NCBI GenBank assembly: GCA_021325375.1
Contig: JAJPHG010000034.1
Coordinates: 1 to 64,000, forward strand
Source: Alphaproteobacteria bacterium
Lineage (GTDB): Bacteria > Pseudomonadota > Alphaproteobacteria > Micropepsales > Micropepsaceae
Reading direction: 5' to 3'
DNA: 64,000 nucleotides
Below, in pieces: positions 1 to 8,922 of this stretch; within the stretch, counting starts at the first letter, position 1; every line of letters begins with the position of its first letter. Both the position numbers and the translations under genes were made by a program. The notes below the pieces were generated by a model, which was not told the origin of the DNA, did not search any database, and saw nothing but the letters and a program-made list of their open reading frames with translations.

Positions 1-1
1 G

Positions 2-1288
<1,287 letters not shown>

Positions 1289-1365
1289 CACCGGTTTTGC
1301 AAAAACTTGTTTTGCCGTCATGGGAAATCGGGCGCACTGTCCGCGCCCCCCCAAGGATGATCGTC

Positions 1366-2205
1366 ATGACGAACAGGCAGCAAAGCGGCTTTGTCGCGAC
1401 CGAGGATGGCGTCCAGATCTTCTACAAGGACTGGGGCTCGGGTCAGCCCATCGTATTCAGCCATGGCTGGCCGCTGTCGGGGGACGACTGGGACCCGCAG
1501 ATGATGTTCTTCCTGCGGCACGGCTATCGCGTGATCGCGCATGATCGCCGCGGCCATGGCCGTTCGACGCAGACCGACACCGGCAACGACATGGACCACT
1601 ATGCCGCCGATCTCGCGGCGCTGACCGCACACCTCGACTTGGCGAACGCGATCCATGTCGGCCACTCCACCGGCGGCGGCGAGGTCGTGCACTACGTCGC
1701 GCGCCATCAGGAGCGTGTCGCCAAAGCCGCCATCATCAGCGCCGTGCCGCCGGTGATGGTGAAGTCGGCCTCCAATCCGGAAGGTATTCCGCGCGAAGGC
1801 TTCGATCCGTACCGCGAGCAGACCGCTTTCAACCGCCCGCAATTCTATCTCGACGTCCCCTCGGGGCCGTTCTACGGATTCAACCGTCCGGGCGTGAAGA
1901 CCGTTCCGGGCCTGGTCCAGAACTGGTGGCGCCAGGGCATGATGGGCGGCGTCAAGGCGCAGGTCGATTGCGTCAAGGCGTTCTCGGAGACGGATTTCAC
2001 CGAAGATCTGAAGAAGATCACGGTGCCGGTGCTGGTGATGCACAGCAAGGACGACCAGGTCGTGCCTTATGCCGATTCCGGCCCGAAATCCGCAGCGCTT
2101 CTGAAGAACGGCACGCTGAAGATGTATGAGAACTATCCGCACGGCATGATCACCACGCAGGCCGACGTCATCAACGCCGATCTGCTGGCCTTCATTCAAG
2201 GCTAG
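1366..2205 (+). CDS. Alpha/beta hydrolase, non-heme chloroperoxidase/esterase-like
   Basis: The 279-residue protein has a complete alpha/beta-hydrolase catalytic triad: nucleophile Ser101 in GHSTGGG, an acid at Asp229/230 in [10 protein letters not shown] and His259 in YPHGM. The oxyanion-hole motif [11 protein letters not shown] lies near residue 32. The overall pattern matches cofactor-free haloperoxidase/arylesterase relatives, so it probably hydrolyses an ester; the substrate is unknown. I chose the ATG at 1366 because AAGGA lies 8 nt upstream; an ATG at 1357 is the alternative. There is no signal peptide, so it should be cytoplasmic. It is a single gene between eno and the toxin-antitoxin pairs. 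Confidence 0.85.
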   Translation: MTNRQQSGFVATEDGVQIFYKDWGSGQPIVFSHGWPLSGDDWDPQMMFFLRHGYRVIAHDRRGHGRSTQTDTGNDMDHYAADLAALTAHLDLANAIHVGHSTGGGEVVHYVARHQERVAKAAIISAVPPVMVKSASNPEGIPREGFDPYREQTAFNRPQFYLDVPSGPFYGFNRPGVKTVPGLVQNWWRQGMMGGVKAQVDCVKAFSETDFTEDLKKITVPVLVMHSKDDQVVPYADSGPKSAALLKNGTLKMYENYPHGMITTQADVINADLLAFIQG

Positions 2206-2304
2206 ATTCGAGGGCGTCTGCAGTCGAACATGATCGCGCGTTGCGCGCGAACAGGCGCCGATTCGTTGACGATGTGAAAGTGAGGGCGGCCGCGCTGTTA
2301 CGCG

Positions 2305-2332
2305 TGACTGCGTGCCGGCGCCGTGCTATATA
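2305..2332 (+). promoter_or_regulatory. Promoter of toxin-antitoxin pair 1, probably giving a leaderless mRNA
   Basis: A TATATA -10 element at 2327-2332 is preceded by a TGACTG -35-like element at 2305-2310. The antitoxin ATG begins only 7 nt after the -10, so the transcript would start at or next to the start codon. No Shine-Dalgarno sequence precedes the ATG. Nearly the same arrangement (CTATATAAGCGACATG versus TTATATAAGCGACATG) precedes the second pair, which strengthens the call. Confidence 0.6.
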
Positions 2333-2338
2333 AGCGAC

Positions 2339-2680
2339 ATGACGAAGCTGGAAATTCAAGCTCTGCTTGAGCGTGTCCTTGGCTGGCCCCCCGCGATGCA
2401 GGAAGAAGCCGCGGAAGCGCTGCTCGGAATCGAGGCGATGGGCGCCGCGCCCTATGTGCTTTCGGAAGACGAGCGGCGCGGCGTCGAGCGCGGCCTTGCC
2501 GAGGCCGATCGTGGTGAGTTCGTCCCGGAAGAAGAGATGCAGGCATGGCTCGACAAGTATCTTTGGCCGTCGCCTGAAGAGGAGCGGGCAGAGCTTGAGG
2601 AGGCCGAGCGCGAAATCGAGCGCGGCGAAGTGGCTTCCGATGAAGAGGTGGCCGAGATATTCCGGCTCGGGCGCGGATGA
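2339..2680 (+). CDS. Antitoxin of pair 1, with duplicated acidic C-terminal motif
   Basis: This 113-residue acidic protein begins 7 nt after a TATATA box and overlaps the toxin start by 4 nt (ATGA), the usual antitoxin-first arrangement. The N-terminal 32 residues (TKLEIQALLERVLGWP) resemble the second antitoxin at 3149. Both share the block GLAEADRGEF(V)xEEEMQA, likely the toxin-wrapping segment. Unlike the second copy, this one runs on for about 35 residues. The extension looks like a degenerate repeat of the same block (EEAEREIERGEVASDEEVAEIF), as if the neutralising motif had been duplicated. Function is inferred from gene pairing; the family has no name I can assign firmly. Confidence 0.75.
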   Translation: MTKLEIQALLERVLGWPPAMQEEAAEALLGIEAMGAAPYVLSEDERRGVERGLAEADRGEFVPEEEMQAWLDKYLWPSPEEERAELEEAEREIERGEVASDEEVAEIFRLGRG

Positions 2681-3003
2681 GGCTTTCGGTCAGTCCTCTT
2701 GCCTCGCGCCAGATCCGAAGCATCTACGCTTACGTTGCTCACGACAACCTCCAGGCCGCAACCAAGGTTGTCGCCAGAATCGGTGAGGTTGCCAAATTCG
2801 TCGCCGCAAACCCGGGAGCGGGTCGCGCGACTTTGGTTCCGGACGTGCGGGCATTTCCCGCCAACCCCTATCCGTATGTGATCTATTTCAGGAAACTTCG
2901 AGACGAAGTCCGCATCGTGCGCGTTCTGCACGCCGCACAAAGGCGGCCCGGATTGCGTGAGGAAGGTCCGGTTTATCTGGCGGAGCTTGCTCAAGCCCGC
3001 TGA
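2677..3003 (+). CDS. RelE/ParE-superfamily toxin of pair 1
   Basis: The 108-residue basic protein has the ParE/RelE layout. An N-terminal strand and helix (SPLASRQIRSIYAYVAHDN) is followed by a second helix pair and a C-terminal sheet with FPANPYPYVIYF and DEVRIVRVLHAAQRR. The motif PYPYVIYF followed by RIVRVLHA is typical of ParE-type toxins, which act on gyrase or on translating mRNA; which target applies cannot be told here. It is translationally coupled to the upstream antitoxin by ATGA overlap. Its paralogue lies at 3385. Confidence 0.85.
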   Translation: MRLSVSPLASRQIRSIYAYVAHDNLQAATKVVARIGEVAKFVAANPGAGRATLVPDVRAFPANPYPYVIYFRKLRDEVRIVRVLHAAQRRPGLREEGPVYLAELAQAR

Positions 3004-3113
3004 TATAGGTGGAGCTCCATCCGCGCGGCCGCGGCGCACGTCATGTGCGTCTCGCGCGAATGTGTGTTGATTCATCGACAATGTGAAAACGACGGTGGTT
3101 GCGTCATTCCGCG

Positions 3114-3142
3114 TGACGGCGCCGTCCGCAGCGTGTTATATA
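3114..3142 (+). promoter_or_regulatory. Promoter of toxin-antitoxin pair 2 (duplicated copy)
   Basis: TGACGG at 3114-3119 and TATATA at 3137-3142, with a 17-nt spacer, again stand 7 nt before an ATG. The surrounding 70 nt align with the promoter region of pair 1 (shared blocks GACxATGTGAAA, CGCGTGAC, TATATAAGCGACATG). The promoter was therefore duplicated together with the genes. Leaderless initiation is likely because no ribosome-binding site fits. Confidence 0.6.
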
Positions 3143-3148
3143 AGCGAC

Positions 3149-3385
3149 ATGTTGACGAAAGAGATTCAGGCGATCGTGGATCGCATCCGGACCTGGCCGG
3201 CGGACAAACAGCAACTCGCCTACGACCTTCTGACTTGGATCGAGGCGAAGGGCGAAGGCATGGACGACGCCTCGGATCTCACGGAGGAGGATTGGGCCGA
3301 CCTCGAGGAAGGCTTGGCCGAGGCCGACCGCGGCGAGTTCGTGTCGGAAGAGGAAATGCAGGCGTTTTTCGACAAATATCGCTGA
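3149..3385 (+). CDS. Antitoxin of pair 2
   Basis: The 78-residue acidic protein is a paralogue of the antitoxin at 2339. It keeps the N-terminal amphipathic helices (TKEIQAIVDRIRTWP, KQQLAYDLLTWIEA) and ends with the shared block EEGLAEADRGEFVSEEEMQA and FFDKYR. It lacks the C-terminal repeat of pair 1 and so looks like the basic form of the family. Its TGA stop shares one base with the toxin ATG at 3385 (TGATG), giving coupled translation. Cross-neutralisation between the two pairs is possible but only inferred. Confidence 0.75.
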   Translation: MLTKEIQAIVDRIRTWPADKQQLAYDLLTWIEAKGEGMDDASDLTEEDWADLEEGLAEADRGEFVSEEEMQAFFDKYR

Positions 3386-3693
3386 TGCGTGTGATCTTCA
3401 CACCCGGCGCGCGGACGCAGCTCAAGGCTATCTACGACCATATCGCTCAGGAGAACGAGATCGCGGCCCATGCGGTGATCGCGCGCGTGGAATATCTCGC
3501 GGACCTTTTGGGCACGAACCCGCGCATGGGATTCAAGCTGCCGCGCAGCCGTCTGCGGCGATTTCCGGTACGGCCGTATCCCTATCTGCTCTACTTCGAA
3601 GTGAGGGAGGGGGCTGTCCGCATCGTCCGCGTTCGCCACGCTTCTCGCTGTCGCCCGGCTTTCCACGATCTCCCGCGGCCGTTCGTTTTCTAG
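3385..3693 (+). CDS. RelE/ParE-superfamily toxin of pair 2
   Basis: The 102-residue basic protein is the partner of the antitoxin at 3149. It shows the same ParE/RelE pattern as the toxin at 2677: an N-terminal IFTPGARTQLKAIYDHIAQEN helix region, RRFPVRPYPYLLYFE, then AVRIVRVRHASR. Identity to the other toxin is moderate, so the duplication is not recent or the pair has been under diversifying selection. No intact gene follows on this strand before ftsB. Confidence 0.85.
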   Translation: MRVIFTPGARTQLKAIYDHIAQENEIAAHAVIARVEYLADLLGTNPRMGFKLPRSRLRRFPVRPYPYLLYFEVREGAVRIVRVRHASRCRPAFHDLPRPFVF

Positions 3694-3795
3694 AGATGCC
3701 TTTGGAGGTTGATCTTCCATGGCCGTCATGACCGCCGCGGGGCGGCCATGACTCCATGGATAGAGTCCGTTCGCAAACCGCTCCGCGCGGCGCGA

Positions 3796-4790
3796 TCAGG
3801 TCTTCGGGAGCGACTCCACGAACTGGACGGCGGGCAATTTGATGCCTTTGCCCTTCGTGGCCTTGCACGTGCCGAGATTGGGTTGTTCGTCTCGCCGGTC
3901 GTGCCGGCATTGGCCTGGCAGACGGGCTTGGCGAGCGTTCCGTCCGTCAGGTCGATGCGCACGGTCAGCTTCGTTCCGGCGTTGAAATTCGCCTGCGAGC
4001 CGCCGCCGTCGCCGATGATGTTGAACTCCGAGCCGGTCCAGCCGGCGGCGAGGAACATGACGCTGTCCTGGCCGGTGACGTTGAAGGCGTGGGTGTCGTC
4101 CGTGAAGTTGATCGTGTCGATGCCGCCCGCGACCGCGGTCCCCGAAAGGGTGATCTTGGAGAGATCGGTGACCGGCTCCTGCGGCACGCTGACGCCGTTG
4201 CTGTTCTTCCAGCAATCGTCGCTGAAGCTGTTCCAGCCGCCCGGGCATTTCACGCCGGTGCCGGAATAGTGGATCAGCCAGTACTGCATGAACGCCTGAT
4301 GCTCGCTGCTGGAATAGACGAATTGCTCCCAGCCCAGGCACTTCGACGGATCGACGGCGCCCGAGCACGCCTGGTCGTTCGACATGAAGTTCGAGTTGAG
4401 CTGGATCGAATAGACGTTGTGCTGGCCGCCGTCGGTCTCGGAGGTCAGGCCCTTGACCGCCGGAAACGATCCGGTCGCGGACGAGGTCAGCGTCGCGGTC
4501 ACGGCGGCGTAGTCGTTGCCGTCGCCGGTCGTCTGCCCCGAGCCCGCGCCGCTGCGCGGTAGATAGGCGATGTTCGGCGCCGTCACGCAGGCGACCTGCT
4601 TCCACACCGTCAGCGGATACTCCGCCGTGAAGCAGCCCTTGTCCGGCACAGGCGTGTGCGCGATGGCCGTCCGCCAGTTCCGGTGAAGACGCTCCGTGTC
4701 CGATGTCGCCGCCTGCGCGGAGGCCGCAAGACAGGCGCCGCCCAGGATTGCGGCCGCGATGATTTTCCGTTTCGAATTGGTCGTGCCCAC
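3796..4790 (-). pseudogene. Secreted protein of unknown function, frameshifted near its C-terminus
   Basis: From a GTG at 4790, preceded by an AGAGGAG ribosome-binding site, the product has a clear signal peptide (KRKIIAAAILGGACLAASAQA, cleavage after AQA). A roughly 300-residue domain rich in Ser/Thr/Gly/Asn follows, with several Cys and the segments LGWEQFVYSSSEHQAFMQYW and GWTGSEFNIIGDGGGS. The frame runs to about TGETNNP and then goes astray. The correct continuation (NLGTCKATKGKGIKLPAVQF, stop at 3796) lies in another frame. Restoring one base at the three-base run 3880-3882 joins them. This is either a real lesion or a sequence error. The family is known to me only as uncharacterised exported proteins. 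Confidence 0.7.
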
Positions 4791-4903
4791 GACGAATGCT
4801 CCTCTTTGGTTTGTCCCGAACGGCGCGCGGACCGGGTGGCCGTGCGAAACGCGCGCGGTCCGAGGTCTTCTCTTTTGTCGGCGATCGCCCGCGTCAAACC
4901 TGC

Positions 4904-5031
4904 GACTCATTCGCGATTGAGTCAAGGAAAGGCGCCTCGCTGGTCCAACCCTTAACACCTCCGATTGCGCTCTTAACGATTCTCCGCTTGACGCGGCGAA
5001 TCAGTCGGTGATTCGTTCCTCTATGCGAATC
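4904..5031. promoter_or_regulatory. Dense GANTC cluster in the divergent region before ftsB
   Basis: Six GANTC sites, the recognition motif of the alphaproteobacterial cell-cycle methylase CcrM, fall within 128 nt. They are at 4904, 4919, 4978, 4998, 5010 and 5027. The first two form the arms of the 20-nt imperfect palindrome GACTCATTCGCGATTGAGTC (4904-4923). A possible -35 element TTGACG at 4988-4993 lies among the others, just before the ftsB-like gene. In Caulobacter-type bacteria methylated GANTC sites near promoters recruit GcrA. Control by methylation state is therefore plausible here but inferred. Confidence 0.45.
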
Positions 5032-5346
5032 AGGCGAAGTGTGACCCGCGTGTTCGCCGCCATGGTGCTGCCGGCGGCGTGCGGCGCAGTCACGGCCTAT
5101 TTCGGCTACTACGCGATCTGGGGCGAGCGCGGCGTGCTCGCGCTCGAGGACGCACAGGCCCAGCTCGGCGTGCGCCAGGAGCAGCTTGCGCAGGTGCGCG
5201 ACCAGCGCCAGCGTCTCCAGCACCGCATCTCCCTGATGAAGCCCGGCCAGGTCGATCCCGACCTCGTGGAGGAACTCGCGCGCAGCGAGCTGATGGACGG
5301 CGCGCCGGGCGAGGTCGCCGTGCCGCGTCCCAAGCCGCAGCCTTAA
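5023..5346 (+). CDS. ftsB: FtsB/DivIC-family septum formation initiator
   Basis: This 107-residue bitopic membrane protein (112 if the GTG at 5008 is used) has an N-terminal transmembrane segment around MVLPAACGAVTAYFGYYAIW. A predicted coiled coil (EDAQAQLGVRQEQLAQVRDQ) and a short C-terminal tail (VDPDLVEELARSELMDGAPGE) follow. That layout is diagnostic of FtsB/DivIC proteins, which act with FtsQ and FtsL in the divisome. Its place between eno and pdhA matches the common alphaproteobacterial order. Its TAA stop overlaps the stop of the convergent protease gene by two bases. Confidence 0.8.
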   Translation: MRIRRSVTRVFAAMVLPAACGAVTAYFGYYAIWGERGVLALEDAQAQLGVRQEQLAQVRDQRQRLQHRISLMKPGQVDPDLVEELARSELMDGAPGEVAVPRPKPQP

Positions 5347-7514
5347 GGGCCGGCCTTCAACTGTGCTGCGGTTTGCGGATACCACGCGTTTCCGTCCCAA
5401 TATTTGTAGTACAGCGCGTTGTCGGTGCCGCGCAGAAAGCAATAGATGCGGTCGGATCGCGGGGCGATGCATTTCGGCGGTGAGGCCGGCAAGCCGCCCA
5501 GCCCGTCCCACTTCGTCCAGTCGGTGCCGGTCCAGCTCCGTTGATGGATGCCCGGCGCCTTGCCGGCGACGAAGCAGTCGAGCCGGTTTTCCGCGCGGCT
5601 GGTGCAGCCGATATCGCCCGCGAGTCCGCCATGGAGGTCGTCCCACCCGGCCCATTTGTTCCAATCCGCGGCGATATGGAACATGCCCGTCGACGGATCG
5701 CCCTGCGCGAAGCAGTCGATGCGGCCCATCCCCCAGGACAGGCATTCCGGGCGCGAGATGATCTTGCCGCCGCGGTCGTTCCAGCTGCTCCAGCGCGTCG
5801 ACTCGTTCCAGCTGACCTGCATCAGCGCGCCGTTGGCGCCGCGCGCGAAACAGTCGAAGGGATTGGCGCCGAGAAAGGTGCAGCTCAGCCCGCTGGTGAT
5901 GCTGCCGCCGAGATCGTCCCACGTGCCCCACTTGTTCTGACGCCGCGCGATATGCGCGACGGAACCGTCCGGCTGCCGCACGAAGCAGTCGATGTCGTTT
6001 CCTCCAACAGTACGCCGGCATTCGGGGGCGCCCACGATCTTGCGCCCCAGCGGCGTCCACACCGCCGGCGCCGAGCCGATCCTGGTGCCGTCGATGAGCA
6101 TGCCGTTGCTGTCCGCGGCGAGACAGTCGGTTCGATCCTCGCCGATCAGGCAGTCGGGGGCGGAGGTGATGGCCTTCTGGGCCCATCGCGACCAGTAGGT
6201 CTTGTCGCCCACGACGGAGACTCTGAACAGCCAATCGGAGTTGGTGACTCCGAAGCATGCGACCTCGCTCTTGCGCCGGTCGCAGCTGATGTCCGAGAAA
6301 GCGGCGCTGTCCGCCTTCTTCCAAAGCTCCCGGCTTCGAAAAGCCGCCATCTCGCCTGCGCGCAACCGCCATACCTTGGCGACGTTCTCGGTGTTCTCCG
6401 TGCCGGTGGCGATGCCTTCGAATTTCACGTCGGGGTTTGAATAATAGGGAATCTTGCGCTCGCAGGACCACGGAGGCTTGCAGGGATAAGCCATGATGGT
6501 GTGCCAACCGAAGCTTTGAAAGCCGTGCCCGAAAGCATAGGGATGATCGTTGGAATCATGTTCGATGTCATGGCGGGCGCCCGCATTGTGGCCGACTTCA
6601 TGGGCGAAGGCGTGATTGAGCACGGCGCAGAACGGCGAGATGACAGAATAGGCGTCGTCGGCGTCTGCGTGGACATTCCCTATGCCGCACTCGATCCAAG
6701 CGTGGGCGATCAGGACCACGACCGAGGCATAAGTGGCGTCGCGGCGACTGGTGACCTCCTTCATGTCGGGAAGATGGTGGATGATATCGTCGAAGCTCTT
6801 GCCGGATTCGTCGTAGTCGACGTGCACCTTGCCGGCGAGCTGGAACTCCATATCGAGCCCGCTGTTGCGGAAGGCTTCGTTGCCGTCGGCGATGGTGAGG
6901 GCGATCAGGTTGTCGATGCCGAAGCTCCAGGTCTCGGCGGCCGACGTGTAGGCGAAAAGAACGCGGATGACAGGGCGTCCGGCACCCGGCGGCGGCGCTT
7001 GCGGCGCGGGTGGTACTTTGCCGCGCCGGGAGGTTTCCTCTACTTCGTCATTGCCGGCGGGGAACTTGCTGCGGTCCACTTCGAGGAGGGCGGTCAGGCC
7101 GTCCTGCGCGGGCCGCAACTCGTAGAGCCCGCCGTCCGGCACGTCGATGGTGCCCGTCACCTTGTCGCCTTCGATGACGATCAACGCCTCTCCCGCGATG
7201 CCCTTGGCGGCGAGGTCCCCGATCCAGAGCACGCGATGGTCCTCGAGCTGCTGCACCTCGCGGGTGCGGATGGCGAGCGCCTGGGGCGATTTCAGCGCGA
7301 AGGTCAGCTCTTCGCCGGCCGCGGCATTCTTCAACGTCTCGACGTCGACGCGTACCAACGAGACGCCGGCGGCTTCCGGCTCGGCCGCGAAGCGTTGCCG
7401 CTCCGCTGTCTCGGCTTGTGTCAAGTTCTGCGCCGGCGGATGCAGGACGCTCTCGCCCCAGGCGGGAGTGATCAGCAGGAGCGCCAGCAAACCCGCTGCG
7501 CAATGCCTTGTCAT
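5343..7514 (-). CDS. Secreted metzincin-type metalloprotease with seven-repeat beta-propeller-like C-terminus
   Basis: The ATG at 7514 follows a GGGAGGGA ribosome-binding site and begins a signal peptide (LLALLLITPAWG). The 723-residue product has a propeptide-like region to about residue 175. A catalytic domain follows, with the zinc motif HEVGHNAGARHD at 305-316 and a Met-turn in TIMAYPC near 341, as in reprolysin-like (M12) metzincins. From about residue 400 to the end there are seven repeats of about 45 residues. Each has W-x-x-W, a paired Cys (PxC ... DCF) and a GxxGxL-like turn, as in PLL-type carbohydrate-binding seven-bladed propellers. It is probably an exported protease targeted to a glycan-bearing surface; the ligand is unknown. 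Confidence 0.85.
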   Translation of the reverse strand: MTRHCAAGLLALLLITPAWGESVLHPPAQNLTQAETAERQRFAAEPEAAGVSLVRVDVETLKNAAAGEELTFALKSPQALAIRTREVQQLEDHRVLWIGDLAAKGIAGEALIVIEGDKVTGTIDVPDGGLYELRPAQDGLTALLEVDRSKFPAGNDEVEETSRRGKVPPAPQAPPPGAGRPVIRVLFAYTSAAETWSFGIDNLIALTIADGNEAFRNSGLDMEFQLAGKVHVDYDESGKSFDDIIHHLPDMKEVTSRRDATYASVVVLIAHAWIECGIGNVHADADDAYSVISPFCAVLNHAFAHEVGHNAGARHDIEHDSNDHPYAFGHGFQSFGWHTIMAYPCKPPWSCERKIPYYSNPDVKFEGIATGTENTENVAKVWRLRAGEMAAFRSRELWKKADSAAFSDISCDRRKSEVACFGVTNSDWLFRVSVVGDKTYWSRWAQKAITSAPDCLIGEDRTDCLAADSNGMLIDGTRIGSAPAVWTPLGRKIVGAPECRRTVGGNDIDCFVRQPDGSVAHIARRQNKWGTWDDLGGSITSGLSCTFLGANPFDCFARGANGALMQVSWNESTRWSSWNDRGGKIISRPECLSWGMGRIDCFAQGDPSTGMFHIAADWNKWAGWDDLHGGLAGDIGCTSRAENRLDCFVAGKAPGIHQRSWTGTDWTKWDGLGGLPASPPKCIAPRSDRIYCFLRGTDNALYYKYWDGNAWYPQTAAQLKAGP

Positions 7515-7707
7515 CGTTCCCTCCCGCTGCAGTAGGACGAGAAAATATCGATTTTCCCCCCAAGGTCGCAATCGTGGCATGATCGGCGGTTGCGGAGTTC
7601 GCGCCTCGCGCGTTTCCTGACAAAAGGTCAAAGCTTGCCAAAAGCAGGCCCGCTTGCCACAACCTCGGCTTGGCCCCGTAAACCATGGCCGAATTCCGGG
7701 AAATGGA

Positions 7708-8708
7708 ATGAAAAACCCTGAAAGTTCAAAGGGTAACGGCTCCACCGCCCCGTCCAATTCGGTGGATCTGAAGGCCTTCTATCACGACATGCTGCTGATC
7801 CGCCGCTTCGAGGAGAAGGCGGGCCAGCTCTACGGCATGGGGCTGATCGGCGGCTTCTGCCATCTCTATATCGGCCAGGAGGCGGTGGTCGTCGGCATGC
7901 AGGCCGCTGCCATGCCCTCCGATCAGGTCATCACCGCCTATCGCGACCACGGCCACATGCTCGCCTGCGGCATGGACCCAAGGGCGTCATGGCCGAGCTC
8001 ACCGGCCGCCACACCGGCTATTCCAAGGGCAAGGGCGGCTCGATGCACATGTTCAGCGAGGAGAAGAAGTTCTACGGCGGCCACGGCATCGTCGGCGCGC
8101 AGATCCCGCTGGGCACGGGCTTGGCCTTCTCCAACAAGTACCGCGGCAATGACGCGGTGACGCTGACCTATTTCGGCGACGGCGCCGCCAACCAGGGCCA
8201 GGTCTATGAAAGCTTCAACATGGCCGAGCTGTGGAAGCTGCCCGTCGTCTACATCATCGAGAACAACCAGTATGCCATGGGCACGAGCGTCGAGCGCTCG
8301 TCCGCCCAGGTAGAGTTCTTCAAGCGCGGCTCGTCCTTCAACATCCCCGGCCATCAGGTCGACGGCATGGACGTGGAAGCCGTGCACGCCGCCGGCCGCG
8401 AGGCGATCGAATGGTGCCGCTCCGGCAAGGGTCCGATCATCCTGGAGATGAAGACCTATCGCTACCGCGGCCATTCGATGTCCGATCCCGCCAAATACCG
8501 CACACGCGAGGAAGTTCAGGGCGTGCGCGAGAAGCGCGACCCGATCGATCATCTGGGCCAGAAGCTGGTCGCGCAGGGGCTCGCGACCGAGGACGACCTC
8601 AAGGCCATCGACAAGGACATCCGCGCCGTCGTCAACACCTCCGCCGAGTTCGCGACCGAAAGCCCCGAGCCCGACGCCAGCGAGCTCTACACGGACGTGC
8701 TGGCATGA
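7708..8708 (+). CDS. pdhA: Pyruvate dehydrogenase E1 component, alpha subunit (frameshifted as written)
   Basis: This is the thiamine-diphosphate-binding half of the E1 heterotetramer, which decarboxylates pyruvate in the PDH complex. The first part ([35 protein letters not shown]) reads from the ATG at 7708. The remainder ([48 protein letters not shown]) lies in the next frame. Adding one C to the CCC at 7977-7979 joins them into a normal 333-residue protein. PDH E1-alpha is rarely dispensable and the rest of the operon is intact, so a sequence error is more likely than a lost gene. Only resequencing can decide. Confidence 0.9.
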
Positions 8709-8740
8709 GCACGCACGCTTCTTCTCACAACACCTTCAGT

Positions 8741-8907
8741 GTCATGGCCCGCGAATGCGGGCCACCCAGTTTGGTTCTGCACAAAGAGAGAGATTTCACG
8801 CGGAGGCGCGAAGACGCGGACCCGCATCGATTCTGCGCGGCTCCGCGCGCAACACTACAGAGCGATGGCAGGCGACACCTGGGTGGCCCGCATTCGCGGG
8901 CCATGAC
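8741..8907. repeat. REP-like composite element with 29-bp perfect terminal inverted repeats (family A, copy 1)
   Basis: The arms at 8741-8769 and 8879-8907 are exact reverse complements. Each arm is itself palindromic (GGCCCGC-GAAT-GCGGGCC). The interior of about 109 bp holds further GC-rich inverted sequence. The same arms bound the element at 63316-63438, with an unrelated interior. The element fills the pdhA-pdhB gap and contains no gene. It could fold as a strong hairpin in the operon transcript and tune E1-alpha/E1-beta expression, which is inference. Confidence 0.85.
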
Positions 8908-8922
8908 AAGGGGGGGGATTTC

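Noticed and set aside
1289..1320. Possible eno terminator (GCAAAA ... TTTTGC)
   Set aside because: Only a 6-bp A/T-rich stem without a T-run; too weak to call.
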